Part shown: piece by piece, positions 6,536 through 14,800 of the stretch
How the letters are laid out: every line of letters begins with the position of its first letter
Numbering within the stretch: the stretch's first letter is position 1
Assembly (NCBI GenBank): GCA_964550125.1
Contig: CAZJWC010000009.1
Span: 1-50,276, forward strand
DNA: 50,276 nucleotides
Source of the DNA: CAZJWC01 sp964550125
GTDB lineage: Bacteria; Bacillota; Clostridia; Christensenellales; Borkfalkiaceae
Direction of reading: 5' to 3'
Program-made: the position numbers and the translations under genes
Notes under the pieces: model-generated
Told to the model about the DNA's origin: nothing
The model's input: only the letters and a program-made list of their open reading frames with translations
The model's database searches: none

Positions 6536-6922
6536 ATGAGCGAAGAATTAAACAACGCACAAGACGAAGAAGTTGAAATTATTAAGTTAGAAGATGAAAA
6601 TGGAAAGGAGCATGATTTCGTTCATATTGGAACTATTGAATATAAAGATAATTGGTATTGTTTCTTCCAACCCTCACCTGACGAGGAAGAACTTGACCCT
6701 GATGAAGTTGCTGTATTTAAGATAGAGGGTGAAGAAGACGAAGAAACTCTAGTAAACGTTGAAGACGAGAAATTGCTTGAAGAAGTGTTTGCAGAATTTT
6801 GTAGAATTTTAGAGGAAGAAGACGGCTGTGGCTGTGGTTGTGGCGAACATTGTCATTGTGAAGATGGCGACTGCGACTGTGAGGACAGCAAGTGCGATTG
6901 CGACTGCGATTGTGAAAAATAA
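6536..6922 (+). CDS. DUF1292 family protein with a cysteine-rich tail
   Basis: A 128-residue protein. Residues 12-82 are the acidic DUF1292 (YrzB-like) domain: EIIKLEDENGKEHDFVHIGTI, YKDNWYCFFQP and DEVAVFKIE. This small beta-rich domain of unknown function is usually encoded after ruvX, as here. The unusual part is the last 33 residues, which contain 11 Cys and 2 His in alternating Cys-Gly and Cys-Asp runs (CGCGCG, HCHC, DCDC, CDCDCDC). This could bind metal ions. The ribosome site TTGGAGG lies inside the end of ruvX, so the two genes are probably coupled. A strong terminator follows. Confidence 0.85.
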   Translation: MSEELNNAQDEEVEIIKLEDENGKEHDFVHIGTIEYKDNWYCFFQPSPDEEELDPDEVAVFKIEGEEDEETLVNVEDEKLLEEVFAEFCRILEEEDGCGCGCGEHCHCEDGDCDCEDSKCDCDCDCEK

Positions 6923-6944
6923 CATAATTAAGTAAAAATATGTA

Positions 6945-6980
6945 AATAGTGGCAAAAACATTTGCCACTATTATTTTTTT
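6945..6980 (+). terminator. Terminator of ruvX-DUF1292
   Basis: AATAGTGGCAAA (6945-6956), loop AACA and TTTGCCACTATT (6961-6972) form a perfect 12-bp stem, followed by ATTTTTTT. Confidence 0.93.
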
Positions 6981-6990
6981 ATGGTAAAAT
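6962..6990 (+). promoter_or_regulatory. Promoter of rpsB-tsf, inside the preceding terminator
   Basis: TTGCCA (6962-6967, 5 of 6), a 17-base spacer and TAAAAT (6985-6990). The -35 box is the right arm of the DUF1292 terminator and the spacer contains its T tract, so the two signals share bases. Confidence 0.65.
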
Positions 6991-6996
6991 ATTTCA

Positions 6997-7107
6997 CGCT
7001 GGGTTAAACCCAAGCATTTAAAAATTCACACTCTCACTTAACTTTCCGTTCCTTTGGTTAGGTTAAAGTTAAAAAATTAGAGAGGAGGAATAAACGGAGG
7101 ATTTTTT
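6997..7107 (+). promoter_or_regulatory. Structured rpsB 5' leader
   Basis: Two hairpins precede rpsB. GCTGGGTTAAACCCAAGC (6998-7015) has a GGG/CCC core. TTAACTTT (7038-7045) pairs with AAAGTTAA (7065-7072) around a CC/GG inner pair. Ribosomal protein S2 operons often have autoregulatory leaders, but I do not recognise a known S2 leader consensus here. Confidence 0.45.
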
Positions 7108-7875
7108 ATGGCAGTTATTACAATGAAACAACTTTTAGAAGCTGGTGTTCACTTTGGTCACCAAACTAGAAGATGGAACCCCAAAATGAAGAAGTATATC
7201 TTCGCAGCAAGAAATGATATTCACATTATCGACTTACAACTTACAGTTGGTCTTGTTGAAGAAGCATACAAATTCGTAGTTGAACAAGTTAAGGCTGGTA
7301 AGAGCGTGCTTTTCGTAGGTACTAAAAAGCAAGCACAAGACGCTATCAAAGAAGAAGCAGAAAGATGTGGTATGTACTACATCAACCAACGCTGGTTAGG
7401 TGGTACACTTACTAACTTTAAAACAATTAGAAGCAGAATTGAAAGATTAAACAAACTTGAAAAAATGCAAGAATCAGGTGAGTTTGAACTTCACACAAAG
7501 AAGGAAGCGCAAGGCTTAAAACAAGAAATGGAAAAACTTGAACTTACTTTGGGTGGCATCAAAGATATGAAAAATATCCCCGGTGTTATGTTCATTGTTG
7601 ACCCTCACAATGAGTCAATCGCAGTTCAAGAAGCTAAAAAGTTAAATATTCCTATCGTAGCAATCACAGATACAAACTGCGACCCTGATAACATTGACTA
7701 TGTTATCCCCGGTAACGATGACGCTATCCGTGCAGTTAAGTTGATTTCTTCTGTAATTGCGAACGCAGTTATCGAGGCTAACCAAGGCGAAACTCCCGTT
7801 GTAGTTGAAGAAGATGAAGCACCTTCAATGGAAACTATGGCTGAAGCAGTTGCTGAAGTTGCAACAAAAGACTAA
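7108..7875 (+). CDS. rpsB: 30S ribosomal protein S2
   Basis: A 255-residue S2. It opens with MAVITMKQLLEAGVHFGHQT and continues with RRWNPKMKKYIF. The centre carries FVGTKKQAQDAI and QRWLGGTLTNF, and the C-terminal part IPIVAITDTNCDPDNIDYVI. The last 20 residues are acidic and variable, as usual. S2 joins the small subunit late and helps bind S1-type proteins. A GGAGGA ribosome site lies ahead of the ATG. It forms the standard rpsB-tsf pair with the gene 37 bases downstream. Confidence 0.98.
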   Translation: MAVITMKQLLEAGVHFGHQTRRWNPKMKKYIFAARNDIHIIDLQLTVGLVEEAYKFVVEQVKAGKSVLFVGTKKQAQDAIKEEAERCGMYYINQRWLGGTLTNFKTIRSRIERLNKLEKMQESGEFELHTKKEAQGLKQEMEKLELTLGGIKDMKNIPGVMFIVDPHNESIAVQEAKKLNIPIVAITDTNCDPDNIDYVIPGNDDAIRAVKLISSVIANAVIEANQGETPVVVEEDEAPSMETMAEAVAEVATKD

Positions 7876-7912
7876 TTTGATTTTAAATTCATTAGAATAG
7901 GAGATAAAAATT

Positions 7913-8575
7913 ATGGCATTTACAGCACAAGACGTTATGGCACTAAGAGAAAAAACTGGTGTAGGTATGATGGATTGCAAAAAAGCTTTAACAGAGTCAA
8001 ATGGTGATGTTGAAAAAGCTATTGAAATATTAAGAGAAAAAGGTATGGCTACTGCCGCTAAAAAGGCTGGTAGAATTGCTGCTGAAGGTATCGTTGATAG
8101 TTACATCCATATGGGTGGAAAAGTAGGCGTTTTAGTTGAAGTAAACTGTGAAAGCGACTTCGTTGCTCGTGGCGACCAATTTAAAGAATTAGTTCACGAT
8201 ATCGCACTTCAAATTGCTGCATACAAACCCATGTATGTTACTGCTGAAGAAGTACCTCAAGAAGTTCTTGAAAAGGAAAAGGAAATTCTTAAAGTTCAAG
8301 CAATGAACGAAGGTAAGCCTGAGGCAATCGCTATGAAGATGGTTGAAGGAAGAATTAAGAAATATTATGAAGATTTCTGCCTATTAGAACAAGCGTTCGT
8401 TAAAGATGGTTCTAAAAAGGTTAAAGATGTAATTACTGAAGCAATCGCAAAGATTGGTGAAAAGATTACAGTACGCCGTTTTGTTCGTTTTGAAATGGGA
8501 GACGGTCTTGAAAAGAAAAATGAAGATTTAGCAGCTGAAGTTCAAAAGCAAGTTGCTGAAATGAAGAAAGACTAA
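7913..8575 (+). CDS. tsf: Elongation factor Ts
   Basis: A 220-residue EF-Ts, the nucleotide exchange factor of EF-Tu. The N-terminal UBA-like domain is intact (VMALREKTGVGMMDCKKALT). The core follows with VEVNCESDFVARGDQFKELV, containing the TDFV-type contact to EF-Tu (here SDFV). At 220 residues it is the shorter form found in many Firmicutes, with one reduced core repeat. AGGAGA lies before the ATG. A terminator closes the rpsB-tsf unit. Confidence 0.97.
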   Translation: MAFTAQDVMALREKTGVGMMDCKKALTESNGDVEKAIEILREKGMATAAKKAGRIAAEGIVDSYIHMGGKVGVLVEVNCESDFVARGDQFKELVHDIALQIAAYKPMYVTAEEVPQEVLEKEKEILKVQAMNEGKPEAIAMKMVEGRIKKYYEDFCLLEQAFVKDGSKKVKDVITEAIAKIGEKITVRRFVRFEMGDGLEKKNEDLAAEVQKQVAEMKKD

Positions 8576-8582
8576 TAAAAAT

Positions 8583-8607
8583 AGACGCACTTTTGTGCGT
8601 CTTTTTT
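8583..8607 (+). terminator. Terminator of rpsB-tsf
   Basis: AGACGCAC (8583-8590), loop TTTT and GTGCGTCT (8595-8602) form a perfect 8-bp GC-rich stem with a T tract to 8607. pyrH starts 28 bases later, so partial readthrough may feed pyrH. Confidence 0.9.
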
Positions 8608-8634
8608 AAAAAACTTTATTTATATAGGTAGGCT

Positions 8635-9342
8635 ATGGAAGTTAAATATAAGAGAATAGTTTTAAAATTATCAGGAGAAGCACTAGCAGGTGATAGTGGC
8701 TTTGGCTTTGATAACAATATAATTTCAAAGGTTGTTGAACAAATTATTGAAATTAAAAATATGGGCATTGAGATTGCACTTGTAATTGGTGCAGGTAACT
8801 TTTGGCGTGGCAGACAAGGACTTGATATGAATAAAGTTACAGCCGACCAAATGGGTATGGTTGCTACGGTATTAAACGCACTTGCCGTAAGTGATGCTCT
8901 TGAAAAGAGAGGGGTAAAAACTTCCGTTCAAACAGCACTTGGCATTGAGGCGATAGGAGAAAGGTATAATACTAAGCGTTCTATTGAGTATTTAAAAGAG
9001 GGTAGAGTTTTGTTGCTTGCCTGTGGAACAGGAAACCCTTTTTGTTCAACAGATTCAGGAGCGTCATTGAGAGCGATTGAGTTAGAGGCTGACGCATTAC
9101 TTTGTGCAAAAAATGTTGACGCTGTTTATGATAGCGACCCCCGTAAAAATCCTAATGCAAAAAAACTTTCTCAAATTACTCATAAGGAAGTAATTGCAAA
9201 AGATATAAAGGCACTTGATACGCAGGCGCATGTTTTATGTATGGAAAATGATATGACAATTTTAGTATTTGGACTAGACGAAAAGGATTCAATAAAGCGT
9301 GTGGTTTGTGGCGAAAATATAGGTACTATAATAACTAATTAA
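8635..9342 (+). CDS. pyrH: Uridylate kinase
   Basis: A 235-residue UMP kinase of the amino acid kinase fold. It phosphorylates UMP to UDP with ATP. Visible motifs are the phosphate-binding start RIVLKLSGEALAG, the nucleotide site IGAGNFWRGR, and GTGNPFCSTDSGASLRAIE, where family members usually have NPYFSTDTAA. The lysine-rich DAVYDSDPRKNPNAKK lies near residue 162. The ribosome site is weak (TAGGTAGG). It lies in the conserved order rpsB-tsf-pyrH-frr and is followed by frr after 11 bases. Confidence 0.96.
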   Translation: MEVKYKRIVLKLSGEALAGDSGFGFDNNIISKVVEQIIEIKNMGIEIALVIGAGNFWRGRQGLDMNKVTADQMGMVATVLNALAVSDALEKRGVKTSVQTALGIEAIGERYNTKRSIEYLKEGRVLLLACGTGNPFCSTDSGASLRAIELEADALLCAKNVDAVYDSDPRKNPNAKKLSQITHKEVIAKDIKALDTQAHVLCMENDMTILVFGLDEKDSIKRVVCGENIGTIITN

Positions 9343-9353
9343 AGGAGATAAAA

Positions 9354-9926
9354 ATGATAGAGAACGAAGCAGTACAAGAGTTATTCTTGACAATGGAAGA
9401 TAAATTAGAAAAGTCTTTAAGCGTTTTAAAAGAGGATTATTCAGTTATTAGAGCAGGTAGAGCAAATCCTCAAATTTTAAATAAAATTATGGTTAATTAC
9501 TACGGACAAATGTCCCCCATTAACCAAGTTGGTAATATTTCGGTAGCAGACGCAAGATGTCTTGTTATTTCTCCTTGGGATGTAAGTTTACTTAAAGAAA
9601 TTGAAAAATCAATTATTCAAGCAAATATAGGTCTTAATCCTACTAATGACGGCAAGGTGATAAGAATTGTATTCCCTGAACTTACAGAGGAGAGAAGAAA
9701 GGAACTTGTTAAGCAAATCAAAAAGATGGGTGAAGATACTAAAGTTGCACAAAGGAATGTTCGTAGAGATTGCCTAGAAGGATTGAAAAAATTAAAAACT
9801 AACAAAGAAATTTCTGAAGATGAGTATGCTGGCTGTGAAAAGGATGTTGAAAAAATCGTTGCAAAGATTGGTGAACAGTTAGATAAGGTTATTGCTGAAA
9901 AAGAGAAGGAAATTTTATCGGTATAA
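9354..9926 (+). CDS. frr: Ribosome recycling factor
   Basis: A 190-residue RRF, which with EF-G splits post-termination ribosomes. Signatures include the L-shaped three-helix opening EDKLEKSLSVLKEDYSVIRA and GRANPQILNKIMVNYYG, then SPWDVSLLKEIEKSI and NDGKVIRIVFPELTEERRKE. The C-terminal helix region (KTNKEISEDEYAGCEKDVEK) is normal. The start at 9354 has AAAGGAGA upstream. In relatives uppS normally follows directly, but here about 6.9 kb of accessory DNA intervenes. Confidence 0.97.
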   Translation: MIENEAVQELFLTMEDKLEKSLSVLKEDYSVIRAGRANPQILNKIMVNYYGQMSPINQVGNISVADARCLVISPWDVSLLKEIEKSIIQANIGLNPTNDGKVIRIVFPELTEERRKELVKQIKKMGEDTKVAQRNVRRDCLEGLKKLKTNKEISEDEYAGCEKDVEKIVAKIGEQLDKVIAEKEKEILSV

Positions 9927-9949
9927 TAAAAAGTAACTATAATATTTGG

Positions 9950-10052
9950 CTTTTTAGACGGTGTTATGCTGAAAGTGGATTGAAGAAGATTTTATTTTGC
10001 CTTAATTGGCTATAGAATAATTCAAGTCGCTTTATGCTGTACACCGTTTTTT
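9950..10052 (+). ncRNA. Candidate structured small RNA between frr and the accessory block
   Basis: ACGGTGT (9958-9964) pairs perfectly with ACACCGT (10041-10047), which runs into TTTTTT. Inside, AAAG/CTTT, TTGAA/TTCAA, TTATT/AATAA and GCC/GGC pair in order around the loop TTAATT. The result is one long rod broken by small internal loops. A -10 box TATAAT (9938-9943) sits at the right distance for a start near 9950; the -35 region is weak (TTATCG). I do not recognise the family: it lacks SRP, 6S or T-box signatures. It may also simply end the frr transcript. Confidence 0.5.
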
Positions 10053-10145
10053 ATTTTTAATAAGAATTTCATTTTTTTTTAAAAAAATATGATAAATTTT
10101 ATCAAAAAAATTATAAATTAAATTAGATAAATCTGGCTAAAACAC

Positions 10146-10175
10146 TTGACTTTATACGGGGGGGGGTAGTAGAAT
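10146..10175 (+). promoter_or_regulatory. Promoter with a G9 tract in the spacer (possible phase-variable switch)
   Basis: TTGACT (10146-10151) and TAGAAT (10170-10175) are 18 bases apart, and the spacer contains nine consecutive G (10158-10166). Loss of one G would give the optimal 17-base spacing. A G9 run is very unlikely by chance in this AT-rich sequence. Homopolymer tracts between -35 and -10 are a known basis of slipped-strand phase variation in other bacteria. Confidence 0.7.
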
Positions 10176-10200
10176 TATTATGTGTTATTATTACATAATA
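10176..10200 (+). repeat. Inverted repeat in the 5' region of the 10217 gene
   Basis: TATTATGT (10176-10183) and ACATAATA (10193-10200) form a perfect 8-bp inverted repeat with a 9-base centre, just after the promoter and before GGGAGG. It could be an operator or an mRNA hairpin at the ribosome site. Confidence 0.55.
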
Positions 10201-10216
10201 GGGAGGAAAAATTATT

Positions 10217-11617
10217 ATGGAAGAAATGCTAAATGATAACAGTGAGGAGCAGGTAGTAGTTAATAATGTTGCTGAAATGCCTGCTGAAAAACAGGACAAA
10301 AAGAAAGAAATGACGAGAAAAACTTACAACATTTTAAATGTTATTCCTGCAATAGTATTTTTTGTCGGCGGAGTACTTTCATTGCTTTTCATGTTATTTT
10401 TGCCTGTAGCTAAAATTACCGTGTTCGGTTTGAACGAAGAATTTGGAACGTTAATTAGTGGGGATAGATTTAGTGAATTGCACGGAGTGGGAATAATAGC
10501 TATTATTATGATGGTTGTTACTTATATAACGTTCATTATTGGCATTATAGATGTAGGATTTTGGATTGGTCCTGGAAAATATACTGCTATTTTTGGCAAA
10601 CGTGCAATTAGAGTTTTAGAATTTATATCTGCTGTGCTTTTCTTTTTGCTTTTTGTGCTATCTATTGTTATGATGGGGCTTATTGCTTCTGTCGATGACG
10701 GCGTTGGTATAATACGATGTTGGTATCCCGTTTGGGAATTTATTGTTTGCACGGTTGTTTTGGTTGCTGCAATAATTCTTTTGATTTTTTGCATCAAGTA
10801 TGAAATACATCATTGCGAGGTTAAAGAAGAGTGGAAAGTGAAAAATCGTGAGGCAGTAGAAAAAGGTAAAACGAAGAAAAAAGGTATAATAACTTCGGTT
10901 TCTGGTCCTATTGGAAGTAAGATAATCAGTTTAGTTATGTTCTTTGTGTTTTTTGGTGGCGCATTTTATTATTCTGCGACATCTCTATTGGAAAAATACG
11001 ATTTAATCAACTTTGATTCAATTAGCGATACATATAATCTGTTTGATAAACTTGGAACTACTACGGTTGGTGAATCTGCTTTTAAAAAAGCAACTGGAAG
11101 CGAGTTTGGAGAAGATGGTACTGTTACGATTTATACTCATAATTACGGTAGGCTTGCGAAAAAAGCAGAGGACAATCAAAAATACTTGCTTTTAGCAATC
11201 CAGTACGGCGATAAATCACGCGTTTCAAAATTGCTTAAACAAGAAAAGCGAATTGAGGAAGAAGCGGAGCTTTTGGTGTATGGCAAAGTAGAGGCTTCGT
11301 ATACAGACAGAGATGGTATAACAAGGTTTGTAGGTGATAGTATTATTGCAGATGCAGTAGGTTCAGTTGATAAGTTGCTAAAAAAAGTAGAGATTGTTAA
11401 GACTTCAGTAAAGGCTAACGAAGACGGAACTAATACCCTAGAGAACATTGTTTATAAGGCGTGGTATAAGGACGGCAGTATCATTTATGATAAAGTACCT
11501 GCTTCAGTTAAAGTTAGTGAAGATTCATATTCTTCAATCTTTACTGGTTCGCTTGTTGGTAAAACAATTACTTGGACGGACCAATTTGGAGAGTATATAA
11601 CAACGGTTACCGAATAA
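10217..11617 (+). CDS. Five-span membrane protein with a C-terminal extracytoplasmic domain, unknown function
   Basis: A 466-residue protein I do not recognise. After an acidic, lysine-rich cytoplasmic N-terminus, hydrophobic spans lie near residues 41-65, 90-113, 133-156, 173-195 and 236-254. The loop before the last span (residues 200-230) is lysine-rich, so by the positive-inside rule it is cytoplasmic and the last 210 residues face outside. That domain is hydrophilic and has no Cys or known motif; it contains GESAFKKATGSEFGEDGTVT and ends GKTITWTDQFGEYITTVTE. The gene has its own promoter with a G9 tract and its own terminator, so its surface display may switch on and off. The CDS is firm, the function open. 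Confidence 0.85.
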   Translation: MEEMLNDNSEEQVVVNNVAEMPAEKQDKKKEMTRKTYNILNVIPAIVFFVGGVLSLLFMLFLPVAKITVFGLNEEFGTLISGDRFSELHGVGIIAIIMMVVTYITFIIGIIDVGFWIGPGKYTAIFGKRAIRVLEFISAVLFFLLFVLSIVMMGLIASVDDGVGIIRCWYPVWEFIVCTVVLVAAIILLIFCIKYEIHHCEVKEEWKVKNREAVEKGKTKKKGIITSVSGPIGSKIISLVMFFVFFGGAFYYSATSLLEKYDLINFDSISDTYNLFDKLGTTTVGESAFKKATGSEFGEDGTVTIYTHNYGRLAKKAEDNQKYLLLAIQYGDKSRVSKLLKQEKRIEEEAELLVYGKVEASYTDRDGITRFVGDSIIADAVGSVDKLLKKVEIVKTSVKANEDGTNTLENIVYKAWYKDGSIIYDKVPASVKVSEDSYSSIFTGSLVGKTITWTDQFGEYITTVTE

Positions 11618-11637
11618 TTTGAAAAATAAAGTGTTTA

Positions 11638-11669
11638 AAAGGCTTAACAAAAAGTTAAGTCTTTTTTTT
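11638..11669 (+). terminator. Terminator after the 10217 gene
   Basis: AAAGGCTTAAC (11638-11648), loop AAAAA and GTTAAGTCTTT (from 11654) pair with one G-T wobble and run into eight T. Confidence 0.9.
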
Positions 11670-11715
11670 ATTTTGATTAAACTTTTAAGAAATGTGTTGA
11701 AATTGTTAAAAGTTT

Positions 11716-11744
11716 TTGATAACAAAATAAAAACTGCGTAAAAT
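11716..11744 (+). promoter_or_regulatory. Promoter of the pseudo-amylase gene
   Basis: TTGATA (11716-11721), a 17-base spacer and TAAAAT (11739-11744) give a transcript with a 5' region of about 105 bases. Confidence 0.65.
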
Positions 11745-11818
11745 CTAAATTTAAAGGGGAAAATTTAACATAGTTTTCAAATATAGAGTGTATAGTCTTA
11801 TCACTAATAGTCTAAATT

Positions 11819-11838
11819 TTTATTTCTAAAGAAATAAA
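11819..11838 (+). other. Perfect palindrome ahead of the pseudo-amylase ribosome site
   Basis: TTTATTTCT (11819-11827) and AGAAATAAA (11830-11838) are exact reverse complements with AA between them. The element lies 7 bases before AAGGAG and could be an operator for a dimeric regulator or an mRNA hairpin. Confidence 0.5.
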
Positions 11839-11856
11839 CTTTACAAAGGAGAAGTT

Positions 11857-14800
11857 ATGGCAAGACAACGCACGATTAAAAATTTAATAATCACCCTTGT
11901 TTCATTGGTGCTTACGGCAGTGGTTGTGGTTGCCATTGCTGTTGCGTCAAGCAATAACTCCCTTAAAGCAAATGCTAAAAAAGATTATACTTTAGCACCT
12001 GATGTTCAAAGTGGCGTTACTCTTGATTGTTGGAATTGGTCTTATAAGACTATTGAGGAACATCTAGAAGAAATTGTTGAGGCAGGTTTTTCAACTGTTC
12101 AGGTATCCCCTGTACAAAATACGGCTAATTATTCAACTGATAATCTTTCATGGCAAGATAATTTTAACAAGATGTACGAGGTTACCTCTTTCTCTATAGC
12201 AAAAAACGGTTATTTAGGCACTAAAGATGAACTTAAAAGTTTGTGTAATAAGGCTGAACAGTATGATGTTAAGGTTGTTTGTGAGGTAGTGTTAAACAAT
12301 CTTGCAAGTGATAGTTTAGACGCTAAAAAGTTGAACGCTGAAGTCGAGCAATATGAAAAGACTATCTTCAAAAATCAAGAGGAGTATCTAAAGGAGTATT
12401 TGACCGAAGGTAATGATATAAATTCAACTGTGAACGGCAATATCGGTTCACCTGACCTTGATACATCTTCAAAATATATTCAAGGAAGGGCAGTTAGTCT
12501 TTTGACGGACTGTGTTGACGCAGGAGTTGACGGATTTGCTTTCGTTGATGCTAAAAATATAGAAACTGATGAGGACGGCGAGTACTCAAGCGATTTTTGG
12601 TCTAGCGTAATTACGCAAGTAGATAATTATGCCACCCAAAAAGAAAAAACTATTTATTATTATGGTGAAATTTTAGATGATATAGGAGTAGGCAGAACGC
12701 TTACTGGTTATACAAAACATATGTCGGTTACAGATACGCAGTATACTGACAGTATAAGACAAGCGATTGAGAACAACGATTTTTCATTGCTTAATTCAAA
12801 ATATATTGGAGATACTCCTTCAAATAAAATCGTTTTAAATAGTGAAAGTAAAGAAACTTTCGCAAACGATAATGCAAATGTGCAATCAATTTTGGACGTG
12901 AATAAAACTTGGGCAATTCTAGCATCAAGGGCTGACGCAACAAGCGTTTATTTTTCTCGTGCAGGACATAATGATATGGGGCAAATGGGCTCAACTTACT
13001 GGAAAAGTAATGAGGTAAGCATAGTCAACCAGTTCCATAACAAGTTTATAGGTACAAATGAATTTTGTTCAACAAACGGCTCACTTTTTATGAACGAAAG
13101 GTATGAAAAGGAAGGTTACTTAAACGGTGGTGCAGTTATAGTAAACTCTGCAGGTGGAAATGTTGAAGTTGAATTATTCATAAACAAACTTGGAGATGGC
13201 GAGTATATCGATAAAATTTCAGGCAATACCTTTATTATCTCAAACGGAGTAATTAAGGGTATGCTTGCTTCAAGTGGAATAGCAGTAATATATAGCAAAA
13301 TAGATAGCAAAACCGTACCCTCAAACTATATATCAAAAGAGGGTGGTAACTTTACGACAAGTTCAATCAGTATCACTCTTGGACTTAATAACGCATCTTC
13401 AGGAACTTACAGAATAGGTGAAAATGGAAGTATAGTTTCTTATTCTTCAAGAATAACAATCACAATCGGTGCGAATATGTCTTACGGACAAAAGGTTGTT
13501 TTATATTTAACAGCCTCTGATGGTAAACATACTACTAATGCAAACTATACTTTTAGAAAGATTGACCCTAATGACGAAGCGTGTGTTTACTTTGATAATG
13601 CCCAAACTCAATGGGAAGATGTTTACGCCTATATTTATACAGGAACAAACGACTTTGACGGAACGTATTGTGGTATTAAGTTAGAAGAACAGGACGGATT
13701 ATATTTTGCAGAGTTACCTGATGGTAGCGAAGGGAAATATGTTCTTTTTAACAATGGAAAGGCAGGTAGCGAACTTGAAACTGTAACTGACGAGGACGGA
13801 GAGGGATTTTTACTAGGTAAATACTCTTGGATTTATCAAGGTGAAGTTTGGAGTGAATACTTTGGCGATACTATTATTGAAAGTACAAACATAAATGTAA
13901 ATTTAGCTGACGGATTTATTGCAGTATACTTCCAAAATACAAAACTTTGGAAGGATGTTTATTGCGTTTATAAAACAAATACATCTAGAGTTGAAAAAAT
14001 CGCCCTTGATATGATTGAAGTAAATGAATACGGCGAAAATATAATGATTGCACCTATTCCCATAGGCTCGTCTTGTTATTTTACGGACGGCTTGAGTAGA
14101 ACTATTGAGGTGAGCAAGCCTCAAAATGGTTTAGGTTATTATCCTACCGAGAAGGACGGGCAAGGTTTTTATCAATTAGGTGAATTTGACTATATTATCT
14201 ATCCTGTAACAATCTCTGCCGGATATACTTTCTATTTTGATTTGGAGAGTTATCTTGACTTTGATGACAGTAAAATGAAATTAGTTGTTTCGTTTGACGA
14301 TAATTATTCATCAAATGTTTCAAAGATTATTAGAGAAATGGACGGCAAGGTTTATTATAAATATGTAAGCGAAGGTGGCACTTTTAGGACAATTACTCTA
14401 ACCGTATATAATAATGAAACTTTAACCTCAAAATCATTAGTTTCAATACTACGAGAGGGTAAAAATCTATTTGTAGTAGACAATGATTTTGATGACGGAT
14501 ATTGGGCTACTATTGATAGTGTTGACGGTAAACTTATTGCAGATGCAGTTGACACTGGAAAAAATAAATATGATTTGTCTAATGTTAAGTTTGAGAGTGT
14601 TACAAAAACTTATACGGGCGAGTTTTATTCTCTTGAGGTTTTAGGTTTGCCTTCAACTGACATTTCAGTAAAATACTATCTTGGTGGAAGTGAGTTTAAT
14701 GGTATTTCTAATGCAGGTAGTTATTCGATAAAAGCAGTGTTTACAAGTGAGGATGACACTTACGAACAAATAGAGGCAATGTATGCAACTCTTACTATAA

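Noticed and set aside
9950..10052. SRP RNA, 6S RNA or tmRNA as the identity of the rod-shaped RNA
   Set aside because: The SRP tetraloop region, the large central bubble of 6S RNA and the tRNA-like end of tmRNA are all missing.
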